Both the position numbers and the translations under genes were made by a program. Below the pieces are notes generated by a model, which saw only the letters and a list, made by a program, of their open reading frames with translations, searched no databases and was not told the origin of the DNA. From Marivivens geojensis (GTDB lineage: Bacteria; Pseudomonadota; Alphaproteobacteria; Rhodobacterales; Rhodobacteraceae), in the NCBI RefSeq assembly GCF_023540835.1, contig NZ_JALKCU010000001.1, positions 124,001 to 188,000 of the forward strand: a stretch of DNA of 64,000 nt, given 5' to 3'. This document shows, piece after piece, positions 53,598 to 61,959 of this stretch; position 1 is the first letter of the stretch, and the number at the start of each line of letters is the position of its first letter.

Positions 53598-54254
53598 ATG
53601 AACGGAGTCCTAATTCAGCTGCTGGTCTTAGCTGGCGTTGCTGTTTTCCTGATCCTACGCTTGCGCAGCGTTCTTGGGACCCGTGAGGGATTTGAAAAAC
53701 CTGCCGTCACGCGAAATGAAGCGCCCGATCGTCGTGCCAATTTCGAGGTAATTGACGGCGGCCCAGACCGCGACATCGTTGATAACGTTCCCGAAGCCAG
53801 TCCCGCCGCCGATGCTTTGGCTGCGATGAAGCGTGTGGACCCTGACTTTACCGTATCCGAATTCCTGCAGGGTGCCCGCGGCGCGTATGAAATGATCCTC
53901 ATGGCCTTTGAAAAGGGCGATGTGGCATCGATCCGCCCATTCATCTCTGAAGATATCTACGACGTCTTCTCTGACGTGATCGCAACGCGCGAAGCTGAAG
54001 GTCTGACCGTCGAAGCGACATTCATCGGGATTTCCGAAATTGCGGTTCAGGACGTTGAGTTCAACGCCAACACCAAAGAAGCCGAAGTCGCAATCCGCTT
54101 TACGGGTGAATACACCTATACGGTACGTGACAAAGCGGGTGACATCGTTGAAGGCGGGCCAAACAGCACCAAACGTCAGCGCGATGTCTGGACATTTGCA
54201 CGCGCTATGGGCAGCAACGATCCGAACTGGGTCCTTGTGTCTACAGGTGAATGA
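53598..54254 (+). CDS. Tim44/TimA-like membrane-associated protein
   Basis: This 218-residue protein has an N-terminal membrane segment (LIQLLVLAGVAVFLILRL) and a Tim44-like domain from about 70: FTVSEFLQGARGAYEMILMA, FEKGDVASIRPFISEDIYD and VEATFIGISEIAVQDVEFN. In mitochondria Tim44 anchors the import motor; bacterial TimA homologues are inner-membrane proteins of unclear role. The ATG follows GAGG. Its stop overlaps mltA (ATGA), so it is co-expressed with a cell-wall enzyme and an Smr protein. Confidence 0.9.
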   Translation: MNGVLIQLLVLAGVAVFLILRLRSVLGTREGFEKPAVTRNEAPDRRANFEVIDGGPDRDIVDNVPEASPAADALAAMKRVDPDFTVSEFLQGARGAYEMILMAFEKGDVASIRPFISEDIYDVFSDVIATREAEGLTVEATFIGISEIAVQDVEFNANTKEAEVAIRFTGEYTYTVRDKAGDIVEGGPNSTKRQRDVWTFARAMGSNDPNWVLVSTGE

Positions 54255-55285
54255 TGCGGCGGGTCGGGCGCGCGATAGCGTTCTGTCTGACCCTATTTTC
54301 GGGGGCGGCTATGGCCGAAACGACCTACACGCTTCTTGATTTCTCGGATTTGAATGGTTGGGCAGAGGATGATCATTCCGCTGCCTTTACTGCGTTCAAA
54401 GAGACTTGCGACCTGATGAGCGATCCGGAATGGACAACGCTTTGTAATCTCGCGAACGACGTGTCCGATGCACGCGGATTTTTCGAGCTGTTCTTTAAGC
54501 CCGTTATGGTCACCGATGGCGAACCGATGCTGTTCACTGGGTATTTTGAGCCTGAATTGCGTGGCAGCCTTCAGCGAACGGCGACCTTTCGTTACCCGAT
54601 TTACCGCCTCCCTAGCGCCCTGCCCCCAACTGGTCCGTGGTTGACGCGCCAAGAGATCGAAGAGAACGGCGCTCTAGCGTCCCAAGGCCTTGAGATTGCA
54701 TGGCTCGCCGACCCCGTTGATCGATTTTTCCTTCAGGTCCAAGGATCTGGTCGTATTCGCCTCCAAGACGGCTCTGTGATCCGTGTGGGATATGCGGGGA
54801 ACAACCGCCGTCCCTATTCGTCGATCGGCCAAGAACTGATCCGACGCGGCATCTATAGCGAACATCAGGTTAGCGCGACCGTCATTCGGAATTGGGTGCG
54901 CAACAACCCAGACGAAGGCCGCGCCCTGCTTTGGACCAATGAAAGCTACGTCTTTTTCCGCAACGTGACCGAGGTTCCTGCCGAAAAAGGACCTCTTGGT
55001 GCGATGAACAGGTCCATTTCGGCTATGCGCTCTATCGCTGTTGATCCAGCTTACACGACGCTCGGTGCGCCTGTGTGGATTGAACGTCACGGCGCAAATG
55101 CGATGAACCGTCTTATGATCGCTCAGGATACAGGCTCTGCGATCAAAGGTGCGCAGCGTGCCGACATCTTTATCGGCACGGGCGTTGAGGCTGGTCTGGA
55201 AGCGGGCGAAATCAAAGACACGGGTCGCATGATCATGCTTTTGCCGATCCAGATGGCCTATGCATTGGTCCCTGAGGTCATCTGA
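54251..55285 (+). CDS. mltA: Membrane-bound lytic murein transglycosylase A
   Basis: MltA cuts glycan strands with formation of 1,6-anhydro ends. The 344-residue protein has a signal peptide (RRVGRAIAFCLTLFSGAAMA) but no lipobox Cys, so it may be soluble in the periplasm here. The MltA domain has MLFTGYFEPELRGSLQRTAT, LEIAWLADPVDRFFLQVQGS and GRIRLQDGSVIRVGYAGNN. The C-terminal 3D domain holds AQDTGSAIKGAQRADIFIG with the likely catalytic Asp. It is coupled by ATGA and TGATG to its neighbours. Confidence 0.95.
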   Translation: MMRRVGRAIAFCLTLFSGAAMAETTYTLLDFSDLNGWAEDDHSAAFTAFKETCDLMSDPEWTTLCNLANDVSDARGFFELFFKPVMVTDGEPMLFTGYFEPELRGSLQRTATFRYPIYRLPSALPPTGPWLTRQEIEENGALASQGLEIAWLADPVDRFFLQVQGSGRIRLQDGSVIRVGYAGNNRRPYSSIGQELIRRGIYSEHQVSATVIRNWVRNNPDEGRALLWTNESYVFFRNVTEVPAEKGPLGAMNRSISAMRSIAVDPAYTTLGAPVWIERHGANAMNRLMIAQDTGSAIKGAQRADIFIGTGVEAGLEAGEIKDTGRMIMLLPIQMAYALVPEVI

Positions 55286-55878
55286 TGGCCCGCCGTCGCC
55301 GTCAGCTAACGGCTGAGGAAAAAGCTCTTTGGGATCAGGTGGCTAGCACCACGACCCGCTTAGCGCCTGAGGCACCTACAGTTGTACCCGATGACCCTGT
55401 GCGGGCACCGTCCCACCATCCTGCTCCTGCGCCCGCGCCGATCCCACGGTTTCGGGTTGGGGCAAAGGTGGATTTAAAGCCGAAACACAGCATTGCCGGC
55501 CCGATCCATGAAGCGCTAGCCGCTGCGCCTATTTCGATGGACCACAAAACCCACCGCAAGATGACCAAGGGCAAGCTGTCGCCTGATGCACGGATCGACT
55601 TGCACGGCATGACCTTGCACGAGGCGCATGGCGAGCTGACCCACTTCATCCTGTCATCGCATGAAAAAGGCCACCGCTTGGTTCTCGTGATCACAGGCAA
55701 GGGCAAGGATCGCGACGAAGGTGGCCCGATCCCAACCCGTATGGGCGTTTTGCGGCATCAAGTGCCACAATGGCTACGGCTTCCGCCGTTGGGGCGGCTG
55801 GTCTTGCAGACAACGCCTGCCCACCTCAAACACGGCGGGCATGGCGCATATTACGTTTACCTGCGGCGCACGCGCTAA
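55285..55878 (+). CDS. Smr-domain protein
   Basis: This 197-residue protein has a Pro-rich N-terminal part (about 20-60) and a C-terminal Smr domain (about 100-195), with DARIDLHGMTLHEAHGELTH, VLVITGKGKDRDEGGPIPT and LRHQVPQWLR. Smr domains are nucleases of DNA or RNA in MutS2 and in stand-alone proteins such as SmrB, which cleaves mRNA at collided ribosomes. The DLHG and TGKG parts are present. The ATG shares one base with the mltA stop. It ends two bases before the stop of hslU on the other strand. Target unknown. Confidence 0.9.
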   Translation: MARRRRQLTAEEKALWDQVASTTTRLAPEAPTVVPDDPVRAPSHHPAPAPAPIPRFRVGAKVDLKPKHSIAGPIHEALAAAPISMDHKTHRKMTKGKLSPDARIDLHGMTLHEAHGELTHFILSSHEKGHRLVLVITGKGKDRDEGGPIPTRMGVLRHQVPQWLRLPPLGRLVLQTTPAHLKHGGHGAYYVYLRRTR

Positions 55879-55880
55879 GG

Positions 55881-57182
55881 TTATAGCACGTAGCGGCTCA
55901 TATCGGTGGAGCGTGACAACTCACCGACATTCGCTTCAACATAAGCCGCATCAATTTTTACGGATTCCCCCGACCTATCTGGTGCGTTGAAGGACAGTTC
56001 TTCAAAGACCCGTTCGATGATGGTGTAGAGACGCCGCGCACCGATGTTTTCGACCGATTTATTGACCGTCGCTGCGATATTCGCGATCGCCGCAATTCCA
56101 TCCTCGGTGAATTCGACGGTGACGTCCTCAGTGCCCATCAGAGCCGAGTATTGCAGCGTCAGCGCATTGTCTGTTTCGGTCAAAATACGCACGAAGTCGC
56201 CTTCGGTCAGGTCATTCAATTCGACGCGGATCGGCAAACGGCCCTGTAATTCAGGCAGTAGGTCCGACGGTTTAGCGACGTGGAACGCACCCGACGCGAT
56301 GAACAGGATATGGTCGGTCTTAACAGGACCGTTTTTGGTCGACACCGTGGTGCCTTCGATCAAAGGAAGCAGGTCGCGCTGCACACCTTCGCGGCTCACA
56401 TCAGCGCCGCGCGCATCAGTACGGGCACACACCTTATCGATTTCGTCCAAGAACACGATGCCGCTTTGTTCAACGGCTTCAATCGCGGTTTTCTTCACCA
56501 GTTCGTCGTCTAGCAGCTTGTCAGCTTCTTCTGAAACGAGCACATCATAGCTCTCAGCCACGGTTAGTTTTTTCTTCACCGAGCGCTGGAATGCCTTACC
56601 GAACAGATCACCGAGGTTCATCATCCCGCCCATCTGCGGTTGACCCGGTATTTCAAAGCCACCCATCGGGTTTGAAGTGTCCTGAATTTCCAACTCAATA
56701 ACGGTTTGATCCAGTTCGCCCGAGCGGAGCTTGCGGCGAAAAGCCTCGCGAGTGCCATCGCGGGCCTCGGTGCCTGCAATCGCGTCAATCACGCGCTCTT
56801 CGGCGGCGCGCTGTGCGTTTGCCCGAACGTCCTCGCGCATGAATTCGCGAGTTTGCAGGATAGCAACGTCTACCAGATCGCGGATGATCTGTTCCACATC
56901 GCGCCCTACATAACCAACTTCGGTGAATTTTGTGGCTTCGACCTTAATGAACGGCGCGCGGGCGAGTTTGGCCAAACGGCGGCTGATCTCTGTTTTACCG
57001 ACGCCAGTCGGTCCGATCATCAGGATGTTCTTTGGGTAGACTTCATCGCGCAGATCATCGCCCAGCTGCTTGCGGCGCCAACGGTTGCGAAGCGCAACGG
57101 CGACGGCGCGTTTGGCCTCATTCTGGCCGATAATAAAGCGATCAAGCTCGGATACGATTTCGCGCGGGGTAAGGTCTGTCAT
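55881..57182 (-). CDS. hslU: ATP-dependent protease ATPase subunit HslU
   Basis: HslU unfolds proteins and feeds them to the HslV peptidase. The 433-residue protein has Walker A GPTGVGKT (57-64), the pore motif [19 protein letters not shown] region, an I-domain between about 110 and 240, Walker [14 protein letters not shown] and the arginine-finger part [20 protein letters not shown]. It ends STDMSRYVL, the C-terminal tail that enters HslV. It is on the same strand as hslV but 367 bases away, with an opposite-strand antitoxin-like gene between, so it needs its own promoter. Confidence 0.97.
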   Translation of the reverse strand: MTDLTPREIVSELDRFIIGQNEAKRAVAVALRNRWRRKQLGDDLRDEVYPKNILMIGPTGVGKTEISRRLAKLARAPFIKVEATKFTEVGYVGRDVEQIIRDLVDVAILQTREFMREDVRANAQRAAEERVIDAIAGTEARDGTREAFRRKLRSGELDQTVIELEIQDTSNPMGGFEIPGQPQMGGMMNLGDLFGKAFQRSVKKKLTVAESYDVLVSEEADKLLDDELVKKTAIEAVEQSGIVFLDEIDKVCARTDARGADVSREGVQRDLLPLIEGTTVSTKNGPVKTDHILFIASGAFHVAKPSDLLPELQGRLPIRVELNDLTEGDFVRILTETDNALTLQYSALMGTEDVTVEFTEDGIAAIANIAATVNKSVENIGARRLYTIIERVFEELSFNAPDRSGESVKIDAAYVEANVGELSRSTDMSRYVL

Positions 57183-57256
57183 GGTGTCCTCTTTTCAACA
57201 CTTCCGATCTAGGCATCTGAGCGGCAAAAACCAACCCGCACTGTCGTGTTGGATTT

Positions 57257-57281
57257 GTATATATACGTGATAACCTGTGAT
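57257..57281. promoter_or_regulatory. Possible operator between hslU and the BrnA-like gene
   Basis: A perfect palindrome GTATATATAC (57257-57266) is directly followed by two GTGAT repeats (57267-57271 and 57277-57281) spaced ten bases apart, one helix turn. Ribbon-helix-helix antitoxins often bind such repeats before their own gene. Function is inferred. Confidence 0.4.
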
Positions 57282-57294
57282 CGGAGGACGAAAG

Positions 57295-57549
57295 ATGACC
57301 GAGAACCTGCCGAAGAAAAAAATCATGGTTCGGCGCGTCACATCGCCTGTCCGATCTCGTGCGGTCGAGGAAACCGCATCGCAGGTATCCAGTTGGGAAG
57401 ATAGCCCCCTCGACCTTCCCGAACCCAAACAGGCGATTTCCCTGCGCGTAGATCGCGATGTGTTGGAGTTCTTTAAATCAGGGGGAAAGGGGTATCAGAC
57501 CCGCATGAACGCTGTCCTGCGGGCCTATATGAAATCTCAAAAACGCTGA
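57295..57549 (+). CDS. BrnA-type antitoxin / ribbon-helix-helix regulator without toxin gene
   Basis: This 84-residue protein has a C-terminal ISLRVDRDVLEFFKSGGKGY, QTRMNAVLRAYMKS part, the mark of the BrnA antitoxin family, which binds DNA as a ribbon-helix-helix dimer. The first 45 residues are basic then acidic and probably disordered. I take ATG 57295 after GGAGGACG. The BrnT toxin normally precedes brnA, but no such frame exists here; the upstream gene is hslU on the other strand. So this is an orphan, perhaps a regulator of itself or of hslU. Its stop abuts the hslV stop with no base between. Confidence 0.8.
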   Translation: MTENLPKKKIMVRRVTSPVRSRAVEETASQVSSWEDSPLDLPEPKQAISLRVDRDVLEFFKSGGKGYQTRMNAVLRAYMKSQKR

Positions 57550-58107
57550 TTAAGCTTTGATTTTTTCGACTGTCAGTTTGCCGTTGGTATAAACGCAGAT
57601 ATCGGCCGCAATCGCCATTGCGTCCCGCGCAACAGTTTCGGCGTCTTTATCGGTGTCCATCATTGCCCGCGCTGCAGCGAGGGCAAAATTCCCGCCCGAG
57701 CCAATCGCGGCCACGTCATGTTCTGGTTCCAGAACGTCACCCGCACCTGTGATTACGAACAAATCCTTACCGTCGGTGACGATCAGCATCGCCTCGAGTT
57801 TCTGGAGGTACTTATCCGTCCGCCAATCTTTGGCGAGGTCCACGCTGGCGCGCATCAATTGACCCGGTGTTGCCTCTAGCTTCTTTTCGAGACGTTCGAG
57901 TAGGGTGAACGCATCGGCTGTCGATCCGGCAAAGCCGCAAACAACGTCCTGACCACCGGGAGACAAACGACGTACTTTGCGCGCGGTCCCTTTGATCACG
58001 GTTTGACCGAGGCTGACCTGACCATCACCTGCGACAACTACCTCGCCGCCTTTGCGCACACCGATGATCGTCGTGCCGTGCCATCCGGGGAATTCGCTCT
58101 CTGCCAT
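57550..58107 (-). CDS. hslV: ATP-dependent protease peptidase subunit HslV
   Basis: HslV is the proteasome-like peptidase of HslUV. The 185-residue protein starts [11 protein letters not shown], a propeptide form known in alphaproteobacteria. The active Thr is probably T12 of [39 protein letters not shown] and [19 protein letters not shown] are also typical. A longer frame goes to 58152 without a site. It lies after trxA with a terminator between, and is separated from hslU by the BrnA-like gene. Confidence 0.96.
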   Translation of the reverse strand: MAESEFPGWHGTTIIGVRKGGEVVVAGDGQVSLGQTVIKGTARKVRRLSPGGQDVVCGFAGSTADAFTLLERLEKKLEATPGQLMRASVDLAKDWRTDKYLQKLEAMLIVTDGKDLFVITGAGDVLEPEHDVAAIGSGGNFALAAARAMMDTDKDAETVARDAMAIAADICVYTNGKLTVEKIKA

Positions 58108-58167
58108 ATCGGGCCTCCTGTCGTTTGTTCCTATATGGCGGGCAGGGCGCATTGGAACAAGAGCAAC

Positions 58168-58200
58168 GCAAAAGGGCGCCGACTAGGGCGCCCTTTCGAA
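58168..58200 (-). terminator. Terminator of trxA
   Basis: AAAGGGCGCC (58171-58180) pairs perfectly with 58187-58196 around GACTAG. The stem starts 20 bases after the trxA stop and its distal arm ends in TTT on the minus strand. Confidence 0.75.
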
Positions 58201-58216
58201 AGGATAGTTGGTTGAA

Positions 58217-58537
58217 TTAGATCGAGTCTTCGATCCAAGCCTGCAGTGCCGCTTTGGGCGCAGCACCTGCTTTGTTGGCGACAACTTCGCCGCCTTTGAA
58301 AACGAACAGAGCCGGAATACCGCGCACACCCAGCTGAGCAGGGGAATTCGGGTTTTCGTCTACGTTCACTTTGACGATCTTAACTTTACCGTCCATTTCA
58401 GCAGACAGCTCTTCGAGAGCTGGGCCGATCATGCGGCACGGGCCACACCATTCAGCCCAGAAGTCTACGACGACGGGAATATCGGACTGACGCACTTCGG
58501 CGTCGAAAGTTGCATCGGTGACAGCTACGGTGGCCAT
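58217..58537 (-). CDS. trxA: Thioredoxin
   Basis: This 106-residue thioredoxin reduces protein disulfides in the cytoplasm. The active site is [11 protein letters not shown] with C31 and C34; [19 protein letters not shown] and [15 protein letters not shown] (cis-Pro) follow. It lies after addA on the same strand, an arrangement common in this group. It has a terminator of its own, 20 bases after the stop. Confidence 0.97.
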   Translation of the reverse strand: MATVAVTDATFDAEVRQSDIPVVVDFWAEWCGPCRMIGPALEELSAEMDGKVKIVKVNVDENPNSPAQLGVRGIPALFVFKGGEVVANKAGAAPKAALQAWIEDSI

Positions 58538-58590
58538 TTGTCTCTCCTACAGGATGTCGGGGCAGAAGGTATGCAGACCCCAACAGATGG

Positions 58591-61500
58591 TCAAGCCGTA
58601 GCGGCGCGACGCAACGCCGCCATGACAATTTCAGATGGCAAATTCATCAGTTTTCCTGTCGTCGTCCATAGGATCGAGCAGTCGATCTGGCGATTTGGGT
58701 AAATTTGCGATAGTGCCGCGTGATAGGCCCCCATTTGGCGAAGGACCCCTTCTGGGGTTTGCTCTGGCTGTTCGGGCACGATGCGATTTGTTTTGAAATC
58801 CACGCAGGTTACGCTGTCCGCTGAGATGATCAACCTGTCGATTGCGCCATGAATTCGCCCGCCGAGCTCAGATAACTCAGCGGTAATCTCGACTTCGGCC
58901 AGAGTATCAGGTGCAAAAACGGCGGCCAAAGTAGGATTGTTCAGCATTGCGATCACATCATTGAGAAGTGTATCGCGATCATCGATTAATCCGATGTCCT
59001 CATCGCCTGACATAAGAGCCTGACCGATCCGATGGCGTTCAGATTCGGGGTGGCTCGGCAGATGTTCGAGCAGCATGTGAACCATGCGACCACGAGCAAG
59101 AGCCACCTCTTTATCCCCGTCAATGAGTTCCCCGGCTAGAGCTTTCGCCCCGCCCAAATCAGACGGCGAAATTGTTGTGGCCCGCTGCGGTGGTGCGTCG
59201 ACGATTGGCAAATCAGGAATGTCGATCGTTGCTTTAGGTACTTCGACTGTAGAATTAAGTTCTAAACCGCTCCAATCGTGAACAGAATAGCGGAGAATAT
59301 CCATTCCCCCGAATGGCACCGTCTCAGCGCCCAAATGCTCCATCGCTGAACCAACGATGTCATACCATGCCTCTGTGTTGTCTTTGACATCACCCGCGCC
59401 ACAAAGAATGAGCCACTTTTCAGCTCGCGTCAGCGCCACATAGAGCAGCCGTCGACGTTCGCGGATTTCGGCGGCTTTCGCGTCGTCGATGAGGGGGGCG
59501 ATGGCCTCTGGCGTGTCCTCGCTGAGCGGTCGCCAAATGGGTCCGACCTCAGATTTCAGAATGCTGCCACGTGCCTTGACGTCTCGCGTCTGCGTTTCGG
59601 GCAGGATCACAATCGGAGCCTCTAGGCCTTTAGACCCGTGTACAGTCATCACGCGAATTTCGTCGCTGTCACCGTCCATTTGCCGCTTTACGGTGACGTC
59701 TTCGGCTTCCATCCAGTGCAGGAACCCCGTGAGGCTCGGTACTGTTCCTTGTTCGTAAGCAAGCGCCTGAGACAAGAGCGCGTCGATGGCGTCCTCAGCT
59801 TCCGCGCCCAATTGCCGAACGAGCGCTTTACGACCGCCGTGGCGCGTTAGAATGCGCTCAATCAGGTCATAGGGCCGTAGAAAGTCCGCGCGGTTTCGCA
59901 AATCATGTAGGACCTCGATTGTTTTGCCGTGCTGTTCGGTTTGGTCGCGTAGCGCCTCCCAAAGATACCCTTTGCGACCATACGCGAGGGTAAAGAGGTC
60001 CTGTTCGGACCATCCAAACAACGGCGATTTCAGTGCTGCCGCAAGGGATAGATCGTCCTCTGCCAAAGCGACAAAGCGCAGGAGCGCGAGGATATCCTTG
60101 ACCGCAAGTTGGTCGTTCAGGATCAATCGGTCAGCGCCCGCAATCGGCAGGTTCAAATCCTTACACGCACGGATGATTTCGTTGAACAACGTCTTGCGTC
60201 GTTGGACGAGGATCAGGATGTCACCAGGCCGCACAGGACGCCGATGATATGTGCCTGTTTTCCCGTTTTCCGCTGGAATAGTCTCTGTTTCTAGCATCAC
60301 CTTTATGTTCTGTGCGATGCGTTGGGACAGCTGAACATCGGCCTCTTCATCGCTGACAAGGTCATGCGGATCGTGCCAATCATTCTTTTCTGGCTTTTCG
60401 GTTTTCTCGACAAACGGCCAGAGATCGACGCGCCCTGGCATCTCGGATTTAAAGGCACTATGGATCACCTCGTCACTCAATCCTTCGGCCAAATCGCCAG
60501 TGAAAGCATGGTCGACGAATGACAGGATCGCGTGGGAGGATCGGAACGAAAACTGAAGCTCTGTCGAGATCAGCGGCGTTTCTGTATTTTTGAGTGCCGC
60601 ATCAAAATACAGGCGCATGTCGTCGAATTTCTCAGGGTCCGCGCCTTGGAACGAATAGATCGACTGCTTTTTATCGCCGACTACGAAAATAGTGCGTTGT
60701 TGATCGGCGCGCGCGCCTTCGCCTGCTGCGAATTCACCCGCCAGCGCCTTAACCACATCCCATTGCGCTGGGCTGGTATCTTGGGCCTCATCAACCAGAA
60801 TGTGGTCAATCCCGCCGTCGAGTTTGAACAGCACCCATTCGGCCACTTCTGACCGTTTCAAGAGGTCGCGCGTTTTCAGGATGAGATCGTCAAAATCGAG
60901 CAAGCCACGCTGAATTTTTCGGTTCTCATAGGCAGGAATAAACACCTTCGCAAAATCGTAGAGGAGCATGGTGCGGTCGAGGGCTGCACAAGCCTTGAGG
61001 TGTTGGAACGCAGCGGCCGTCCGATCCATCCACGCATGTAGGTCGTCAATCACAGGCGCGAAGGCTTCGACTGCTTTCGTGTGATTTGACTGTGGGTAGT
61101 TCACCGACTTTGAGGTGTTCTTTCCCGCGTATAGGAATTCGGAAAATAGGGATGAAAGCAGGGAGAAGTCGGGATTCTTGTAATCTAGCGACTTTAGAGT
61201 CGCTGCGAATTTCTTGTATGTATCGGTCGTAGAAGCCGCGCATTGAACGATCTCTTCCGCTAGCGCATCTTCGCCACCGATTAGGGAGATGGAGATTGCG
61301 TCGGATGGTTGCGCACCTGCGGGCAAACCAAACCCAGCGGCAAGATCATCACGGGTTACATCACGCTGAAAGTCATCCTTGAATCGCAGAACATCCTTGG
61401 CCAGCGCCATCAATTGATCGTCGGACACGTGCTTGGCCACGGCGTCGATCACGTAGGCATGAGGGCCTTCTGCGATTTGGTCGAGGACTTCGGCGCGCAA

Positions 61501-61959
61501 TAGCTCTGCCGCGCGATCTTCCATCTCAGAAAACTGCGGAGAGACAGAGGCCTCTAGAGGAAACCGGCGCAGGATCGACGAACAAAACGAGTGAATGGTT
61601 TGGATACGGAGGCCGCCAGGGACTTCGATTGCAGTGGCGAATAGGCGACGAGCATCGGCGAGCTCTTCCGTCGGAAGCGTGCCTTCGACACCCATATCCC
61701 GCAAATCTTTCCGCAACTGGTCGTCGGGCATCATGGCCCATTCGCCGAGGCGCTTGAACAGACGGTTTTGCATCTCAGCCGCAGCTGCTTTGGTGTAGGT
61801 CAGACACAGAATATGTGAGGGATCGACCTTATCGAGGAGGAGCCGCGCCACGCGGTCCGTCAGAACCCGTGTTTTGCCCGACCCAGCGTTTGCCGATACC
61901 CAAGTAGATGCCCGTGGATTGGCAGCGGCAATCTGGCGAAGTGTTGCGTCGTCTTTCAT
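58591..61959 (-). CDS. addA: Double-strand break repair helicase AddA
   Basis: AddA is the UvrD-type helicase-nuclease of AddAB, the functional equal of RecBCD. The 1122-residue protein has the Q/Walker region STWVSANAGSGKTRVLTDRV near 20, ILCLTYTKAAAAEMQNRL, HILVDEAQDTSPAQWDVVKA (Walker B), FVVGDKKQSIYSFQGADPE, IRVMTVHGSKGLEAPIVILP and ALTRAEKWL, and a C-terminal nuclease domain with GAIDRLIISADSVTCVDFKT. I start at ATG 61959, which overlaps the addB stop (ATGA). It is probably expressed as addB-addA-trxA. Confidence 0.96.
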   Translation of the reverse strand: MKDDATLRQIAAANPRASTWVSANAGSGKTRVLTDRVARLLLDKVDPSHILCLTYTKAAAAEMQNRLFKRLGEWAMMPDDQLRKDLRDMGVEGTLPTEELADARRLFATAIEVPGGLRIQTIHSFCSSILRRFPLEASVSPQFSEMEDRAAELLRAEVLDQIAEGPHAYVIDAVAKHVSDDQLMALAKDVLRFKDDFQRDVTRDDLAAGFGLPAGAQPSDAISISLIGGEDALAEEIVQCAASTTDTYKKFAATLKSLDYKNPDFSLLSSLFSEFLYAGKNTSKSVNYPQSNHTKAVEAFAPVIDDLHAWMDRTAAAFQHLKACAALDRTMLLYDFAKVFIPAYENRKIQRGLLDFDDLILKTRDLLKRSEVAEWVLFKLDGGIDHILVDEAQDTSPAQWDVVKALAGEFAAGEGARADQQRTIFVVGDKKQSIYSFQGADPEKFDDMRLYFDAALKNTETPLISTELQFSFRSSHAILSFVDHAFTGDLAEGLSDEVIHSAFKSEMPGRVDLWPFVEKTEKPEKNDWHDPHDLVSDEEADVQLSQRIAQNIKVMLETETIPAENGKTGTYHRRPVRPGDILILVQRRKTLFNEIIRACKDLNLPIAGADRLILNDQLAVKDILALLRFVALAEDDLSLAAALKSPLFGWSEQDLFTLAYGRKGYLWEALRDQTEQHGKTIEVLHDLRNRADFLRPYDLIERILTRHGGRKALVRQLGAEAEDAIDALLSQALAYEQGTVPSLTGFLHWMEAEDVTVKRQMDGDSDEIRVMTVHGSKGLEAPIVILPETQTRDVKARGSILKSEVGPIWRPLSEDTPEAIAPLIDDAKAAEIRERRRLLYVALTRAEKWLILCGAGDVKDNTEAWYDIVGSAMEHLGAETVPFGGMDILRYSVHDWSGLELNSTVEVPKATIDIPDLPIVDAPPQRATTISPSDLGGAKALAGELIDGDKEVALARGRMVHMLLEHLPSHPESERHRIGQALMSGDEDIGLIDDRDTLLNDVIAMLNNPTLAAVFAPDTLAEVEITAELSELGGRIHGAIDRLIISADSVTCVDFKTNRIVPEQPEQTPEGVLRQMGAYHAALSQIYPNRQIDCSILWTTTGKLMNLPSEIVMAALRRAATA

